Below, piece after piece: positions 33,501 to 36,221 of a DNA stretch of 36,221 bases. Positions within the stretch are counted from its first letter, which is position 1; the number at the start of each line of letters is the position of its first letter. The position numbers and the translations under genes were made by a program. Below the pieces are notes generated by a model that saw nothing but the letters and a program-made list of their open reading frames with translations, was not told the DNA's origin and ran no database searches. Source of the stretch: Clostridia bacterium (GTDB taxonomy: Bacteria > Bacillota > Clostridia > Oscillospirales > Acutalibacteraceae); contig JAFXLD010000031.1 in the NCBI GenBank assembly GCA_017531385.1, positions 1 to 36,221 of the forward strand. The letters are read 5' to 3'.

Positions 33501-33746
33501 TCCGCTGTGTATTGCAGGTGAAGATGAATAAACGATATCCGCAGGAACAGTTTCGGTGCTTGGAACAAGACTGAAAATACTCTCAAAAGAGAACGGACAG
33601 ACAAGACGGAAGCCCACAAATGCCCACAGTACGGCATTTATCCATTTAGGTGCTTTTTTAAGAAGCAATCTGAGCACCACCACAGCCAACACAAGCCAGC
33701 TGGCGGTTATACTCATATTGAAAAGAGATATAAATAAATCAGTCAT
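30540..33746 (-). CDS. BlaR1/MecR1-type M56 metalloprotease with very long C-terminus
   Basis: 1068 aa. Four transmembrane helices in the first 330 residues surround the zinc protease motif H188-E-K-A-H192 (VIAHEKAHLRRRDH), with ELACDE as third ligand. Helix 5 (about 286-308) leads to roughly 750 extracellular residues, mostly beta-rich. Here the penicillin-binding domain of BlaR1 is missing; no SxxK or KTG motif is obvious. Near the end, TTDIDGDGIKED resembles a calcium-binding DxDGDG repeat. The start follows GGAGGAATAAAT, 2 bases after the repressor stop. Sensing of an unknown envelope signal is inferred. Confidence 0.88.
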   Translation of the reverse strand: MTDLFISLFNMSITASWLVLAVVVLRLLLKKAPKWINAVLWAFVGFRLVCPFSFESIFSLVPSTETVPADIVYSSSPAIHSGIPALNSTINPIISETFAPDVTNSVNPLQVGLFVVVIVWLSGIFAMLIYSGISYIRLNRKVREGVVMKDNIWLCDRIDTPFILGLFRPRIFLPSGMSESDMDYVIAHEKAHLRRRDHWWKPLGFILLTVYWFNPVMWLAYILLCRDIELACDEKVIKEMGTDIKKSYSEALINCSVSRRTISACPLAFGETGVKDRIKSVLSYKKPALWIIIIAVISCIVVGVCFLTNPKPELKDSNPELDRAVSQAIFEINSSRELYNTECVAEGHIIYGYEEEGDNVTVYLQEEFAGFGFKNGYFMEQTGHCTPAVFTFVKNDDGYILTDHKYVMPGEGYGDSIREMFPKKYQSRVLDPTEKDNADMWAQCVAYAKDYLEKIGRKAEVCHYSEVPHVMLTDVGVSVEISNKILENNTLSCFDADIGNYETLENGVRFVYRTDFDKEKNLIIYTREIYATGEITQKIELDAATGRFISNNTYDCELPEPETDFYGSIYTDKYEHLDKLDYMTAGKVVKEMSDKYSITAIHYPKSDESESAILVGEAYCNEAAYFLNHVNWKRSSAPINPLSSPGSVEFVIDENYRVTVYARKKGSLFAYATVKSEDEIRYYHASYGDYKDAAAILHSPENISETSVEWTYSPYMSATWHGFFTVDFNLDYTHIVTSCKNGKMVNLDTEKQPRRKSMRFEKGEKVYWEPDYDVLEHEDYTAEVNFTVYNEKEKLYSGIIKLICVERTQSAVFKVFMQDSDGLVLTQGDMGAYIIKKENFSIAPVSGHIEYLYSNEHDASYLSLNPDTKQAIFSLSRLSSNIIEGTYQDYIDRIFILSNDKKQKYIFRKKDSDLIFSADESTPVPEYKYSTDGKPVPCVPDGAVFEYLGYKKGYIDKTTTDIDGDGIKEDCILGYGPTSGLFTVTFSVYENGYIEYFNIFNSPVSEIQFGADNNGNVVIKGKAFSDFDNIGYAVYEISIKDGNIVLGSGDSMMAYWGKQGLDSPYAPK

Positions 33747-33748
33747 AT

Positions 33749-34111
33749 TTATTCCTCCTCAAAATCTGCAACCATTCTGCGAAGTTCGGCAATTTCCTCC
33801 CGTGAGAGTGATTTCCTCGCTGTGAATGCCGCTAAAAATGCAGGCAGAGAACCGCCGAATGTTTCATCGACGAATTTTTCGCTCTGCACCGAGTAAAACT
33901 CGTTTTTTGAAATAATCGAAGTCACCGTACCTTTATTGTTCTGAAAAATTCCTTTGTCACAGAGTCTTTTCAGAACCGTATAAGTGGTTGTTTTCTTCCA
34001 TTTAAGTTCGTTTTCACTCAATTTAACAAGCTCGGTTGTGGCAACAGGCTCATTCTGCCATATAATATCAGCAAAACGGGACTCGATAACACCCATCTGT
34101 AATTCACTCAT
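33749..34111 (-). CDS. BlaI/MecI/CopY-family repressor
   Basis: 120 aa. The ATG at 34111 follows GGAGGTGTTTTTT; a much longer in-frame ORF start lies over the operators and the tRNA. The winged helix has QNEPVATTELVKLSENELKWKKTTTYTVLKRLCDKGIFQ, the conserved BlaI region, and the C-terminal helix dimerises. In the family, the partner protease cleaves the repressor on signal. It is the first gene of the operon with the M56 gene. Confidence 0.92.
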   Translation of the reverse strand: MSELQMGVIESRFADIIWQNEPVATTELVKLSENELKWKKTTTYTVLKRLCDKGIFQNNKGTVTSIISKNEFYSVQSEKFVDETFGGSLPAFLAAFTARKSLSREEIAELRRMVADFEEE

Positions 34112-34132
34112 AAAAAACACCTCCAAAATTAT

Positions 34133-34174
34133 TCTACACGATGTAGACTGCATCTTTATTCTACATAATGTAGA
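34133..34174 (-). promoter_or_regulatory. Twin operators of the BlaI-type repressor
   Basis: TCTACACGATGTAGA (34133-34147) and TCTACATAATGTAGA (34160-34174) are two near-identical dyads with centres 27 bp apart, just upstream of the repressor start. TACA-n-TGTA is the typical BlaI/MecI half-site pattern. Confidence 0.85.
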
Positions 34175-34234
34175 CCCGAAAGTCAAGCAGTTTAAAAAAA
34201 TATCAAAAAATATTAAAAAAATTACAAAAAAGGC

Positions 34235-34263
34235 TTGCAAAATCTGAAATAATGTGGTATTAT
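34235..34263 (+). promoter_or_regulatory. Promoter of tRNA-Pro
   Basis: TTGCAA (34235-34240), 17 bp and TATTAT (34258-34263), 19 bases before the tRNA. Confidence 0.65.
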
Positions 34264-34281
34264 ATTGAACGTTCCGAACAT

Positions 34282-34357
34282 CCGGGTGTGGCGCAGTTGG
34301 GAGCGCGCTTGACTGGGGGTCAAGAGGCCGTGAGTTCAAGTCTCGCCACTCGGACCA
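34282..34357 (+). tRNA. tRNA-Pro (anticodon GGG)
   Basis: 76 nt with encoded CCA. Acceptor CCGGGTG pairs with CACTCGG (one G-U). The anticodon stem is CTTGA/TCAAG, and the loop CTGGGGG gives GGG at positions 34-36. The T-arm has GTTCAAG. A single tRNA between the BlaI operon and the mobile-element remnant. Confidence 0.95.
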
Positions 34358-34360
34358 TAT

Positions 34361-34405
34361 CGAGTGTTCATAACGGATTTTAGTTATGGACACTCGATTT
34401 TTTTG
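34361..34405 (+). terminator. Terminator of tRNA-Pro
   Basis: CGAGTGTTCATAAC pairs with GTTATGGACACTCG (one G-U) and is followed by ATTTTTTT. Confidence 0.85.
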
Positions 34406-34461
34406 TAATTTCGAGTTTCTTCGCTATGTATGGAGCAGGTTTTGAAGCCTGCTCTTTTGTT

Positions 34462-35595
34462 TTATGCGGATTTAGTAATATACTCGACGGCTACACCTTT
34501 TCGTGTGTCTACCTTGTAATTACTTCCGCATTCGGGTATCTCAATATACCCAATGAATTTGTAATGGATCATAATCCTCTGACTGCGGCTTTTACCAACA
34601 CCTTCGGTTTCATAAACTGTTATCTCGTCTATGAGTTCCCGAAGAAGCGGTGCAGTCAGTTTTTGCATTTCCATAAATCTTCGGATGGCATTGATAAATC
34701 GGTCTTTATTCTGTTGCATAGTACCGAGATTATTTATCCTCTCGTTCAGGGCTGCAATCTTGGTTTTTAGCTCCATACGCTCCACTTCGTATTTGTGGGA
34801 TAACTGCATAAACCATTCATCCGTTACCTTGCCCGAAACATTGTCCTCATATAGCTTTTCGTAAAGCTCGGCAACCTTTTGGTTTCGTGCCGTACAGCGT
34901 TGTAGTTCGCCTTGTAAGGCTTTTTGCTCATTGATAATATCCTTTTGTGTCTTTTGTGCAAGTAGGTCTGCAAATGCTTCCTCATCGCTCTGTAAGAACC
35001 TTGCCATTCGCTTTAGTTCAAGCATTACCACTTGTTCTATGGCATCAGCTCGGATATAGTGCCGTGTTTCACAAGTTCCTCTTGTATCCACCTTGTAATT
35101 GGAGCAGCTGAAATATTGAATATCCTTGTTTATGGTGTTTACGTGCGACCACAACTTGCTACCGCAATCAGCACAGTAGAGCAAATCACAAAACATATTC
35201 TTTGGAGCATTATCCGCTTTCGGTGCTCGGCGTTTGGTTTTCTTGGTGAGCTTCTGTACCGCTTCAAAGGTTTCACGATCAATTATCGGCTCGTGAACAT
35301 TCTTGAACACCGCCCAATTTTCTTCGGGGTTAGGAATACGAGCTTTGTTCTTGAATGACTTTGAATAGGTCTTGAAGTTGATTACATCACCGCAGTATTC
35401 TTGTTGAGCAAGTATCTTTGCTATGGTGGATTTACACCATTTGTACGGATTGGGTTGTGCTTTCTTTCCACCTCTGCCAAGTCCTTTTTCTCTCCAATAC
35501 GCCATCGGGATTAACACCTTTCGTTCCTGCAGGATTCGTGCAATGGTTTCGTTACCTTTGCCCTCTAAGCACATACGGAATATATCTTGCACCAT
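34462..35595 (-). pseudogene. Large serine recombinase lacking its catalytic domain
   Basis: 377 residues remain. They begin within the recombinase domain (MVQDIFRMCLEGKG, IARIL, NPYKWCKSTIAKIL), continue to the zinc ribbon (CADC...CSNYKVDTRGTCETRH) and the coiled coil (about 220-290), and end in the C-terminal region. The N-terminal resolvase domain with the nucleophilic Ser (about 150 aa) is absent. In the recombinase frame a TAG stop occurs a few codons upstream of the first Met. SNYKVDTR occurs twice, in the zinc ribbon and near the C-terminus. Family knowledge: such recombinases mobilise Tn4451- and Tn1549-like elements. Confidence 0.8.
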
Positions 35596-35737
35596 TAGTG
35601 CTGAAACGGGTTGAAACTACATAACGAACACCGTTGATAACATAAACACTGTCATCAGCACTTAAAATCTCTCCATGAGTATCATTCAATAGAGATATGA
35701 TAAATTCTTTTATTCTTTTAAAAATATTCAATAACAT
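35552..35737 (-). other. Small ORF fused into the recombinase remnant
   Basis: 61 aa; the frame begins MLLNIFKRIKEF and has SVYVINGVRYVVSTRF, a short beta-hairpin pattern that resembles the small proteins (TnpW-like) found before recombinases in Tn elements. GGAGG is 7 bases before the TTG third codon, so the start may be 35731 instead of 35737. Its last 14 codons lie on DNA that belongs to the recombinase in another frame, so the original 3' end was lost. Confidence 0.4.
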
Positions 35738-35743
35738 TCCTCC

Positions 35744-36019
35744 TTATCTTGCATCCCGTGAATAGCCACGGTTTCTGTTTTGTGTTTTATTTTTCTGTTG
35801 CTGTTCGATTTCAAGAATTTTGCCTATTTTGATTTCCACATCAGACTCTGATTTTTCAATTCTTTCGCAGGTGTTAATATCCTTACGAAGAATTTTCAAC
35901 CTTTCGGAAAATAGACTAATGGTATCTTTGATTTCTGCGATTTCCTTTTCATCACCCTTGCGAACAGCAGATTTTAATTTGTTGCGACAGATTCTTCGGA
36001 CTTCGGTTACCTCTGCCAT
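35744..36019 (-). pseudogene. C-terminal fragment of a relaxase-like protein
   Basis: About 91 residues, rich in charged coiled coil: KLKSAVRKGDEKEIAEIK, then ERLKILRKDINTCERIEKS, ending NRGYSRDAR. This matches the C-terminal tail of MobA/MobL-type relaxases of clostridial conjugative elements. No ribosome binding site precedes the ATG, and the frame stays open upstream for about 20 codons, so this is the remains of a longer gene. No catalytic HxH or Tyr motif is present. Confidence 0.5.
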
Positions 36020-36065
36020 TTCGTTTATACACTGTAGTGAAAAATATTCTGAATTTGTTTCTGAA

Positions 36066-36221
36066 ATGGATTATGAAAAGGAGCTGTTAAGAGAGCCTGT
36101 ATGCATTAAGGATATGGCGTCGGAGAAAACAGAGCTTGCAGAAACAGAGCTTGATAAAATTATTCAACCTTATGATTTCCACATACAGCTTAATGAAAAA
36201 TATAATTTATCAGAGATAGCA
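36066..36221 (+). CDS. Partial ORF running off the window, unknown function
   Basis: 52 codons from ATG to the window edge: MDYEKELLREPVCIKDM, then acidic helices (ELAETELDKII) and QLNEKYNLSEIA. It is divergent from the relaxase remnant. No clear ribosome binding site is seen before the ATG, and the frame is open upstream as well, so it may be an internal piece of a gene broken by rearrangement. I do not recognise a family. Confidence 0.4.
   Translation, partial: MDYEKELLREPVCIKDMASEKTELAETELDKIIQPYDFHIQLNEKYNLSEIA

Noticed and set aside
34112-34393. A longer repressor with an N-terminal extension
   Set aside because: The extension would be translated across tRNA-Pro, the twin operators and the promoter; the ATG at 34111 has a perfect GGAGG.

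Overview
The window looks like chromosome from an AT-rich Gram-positive Clostridia, most likely a gut or rumen Oscillospiraceae/Ruminococcaceae-type anaerobe. The evidence is the strong AGGAGG-type ribosome binding sites, consensus sigma-A promoters, a dnaG-rpoD pair, a sigma-H-like factor, a zinc-type L31, ECF transport, plant-polysaccharide glycosidases and enzyme families typical of strict anaerobes. No taxonomic marker is long enough to name the species.

Layout. 1-82 is the tail of a tyrosine recombinase. 314-8390 carries a small membrane protein, a TetR regulator, a Nudix hydrolase, a sugar-type MFS transporter with a GH127-like beta-L-arabinofuranosidase, a CPBP protease, an intracellular GH5 enzyme and an XRE/zinc-ribbon membrane protein. 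Related repeat copies that hold a terminator and a promoter separate several of these genes. 8499-12559 holds a secreted GH-A glycosidase, a divergent TetR regulator and a secreted type-B carboxylesterase.

12782-24758 is the remarkable part. A long leader with a possible structured RNA precedes an ECF S-component and a methyltransferase. Two consecutive modules follow, each with its own promoter. Each encodes a CooC/AcsF-type nickel-insertion ATPase, a pair of 2-hydroxyacyl-CoA dehydratase/benzoyl-CoA reductase-like subunits (400 + ~510 aa), a tiny one-helix membrane protein and a ~235-aa protein that resembles the A2 domain of acetyl-CoA synthase, including a C-x2-C-x5-C motif. Module 1 adds a His-rich protein and a CooT nickel protein; module 2 adds the single HgdC-type activator ATPase. 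No CoA-transferase, CoA-ligase, acyl-CoA dehydrogenase, classic CODH catalytic subunit or complete ACS is seen. I infer a nickel-dependent, ATP-driven reductase system of unknown substrate.

24958-30166 is housekeeping: sigma-H-like factor with a zinc-ribbon protein, L31, a YigZ/IMPACT protein, and dnaG-rpoD. After rpoD there is a striking array of tiny hairpins separated by 9-nt spacers. 30540-34111 is a BlaI/BlaR1-type regulator-protease pair with twin operators, followed by tRNA-Pro(GGG). The right end (34462-36221) is the decayed end of a mobilizable element: a serine recombinase lacking its catalytic domain, a small ORF fused into it, and a relaxase-like C-terminal fragment.

All family assignments come from reading motifs by eye; no database search was run.
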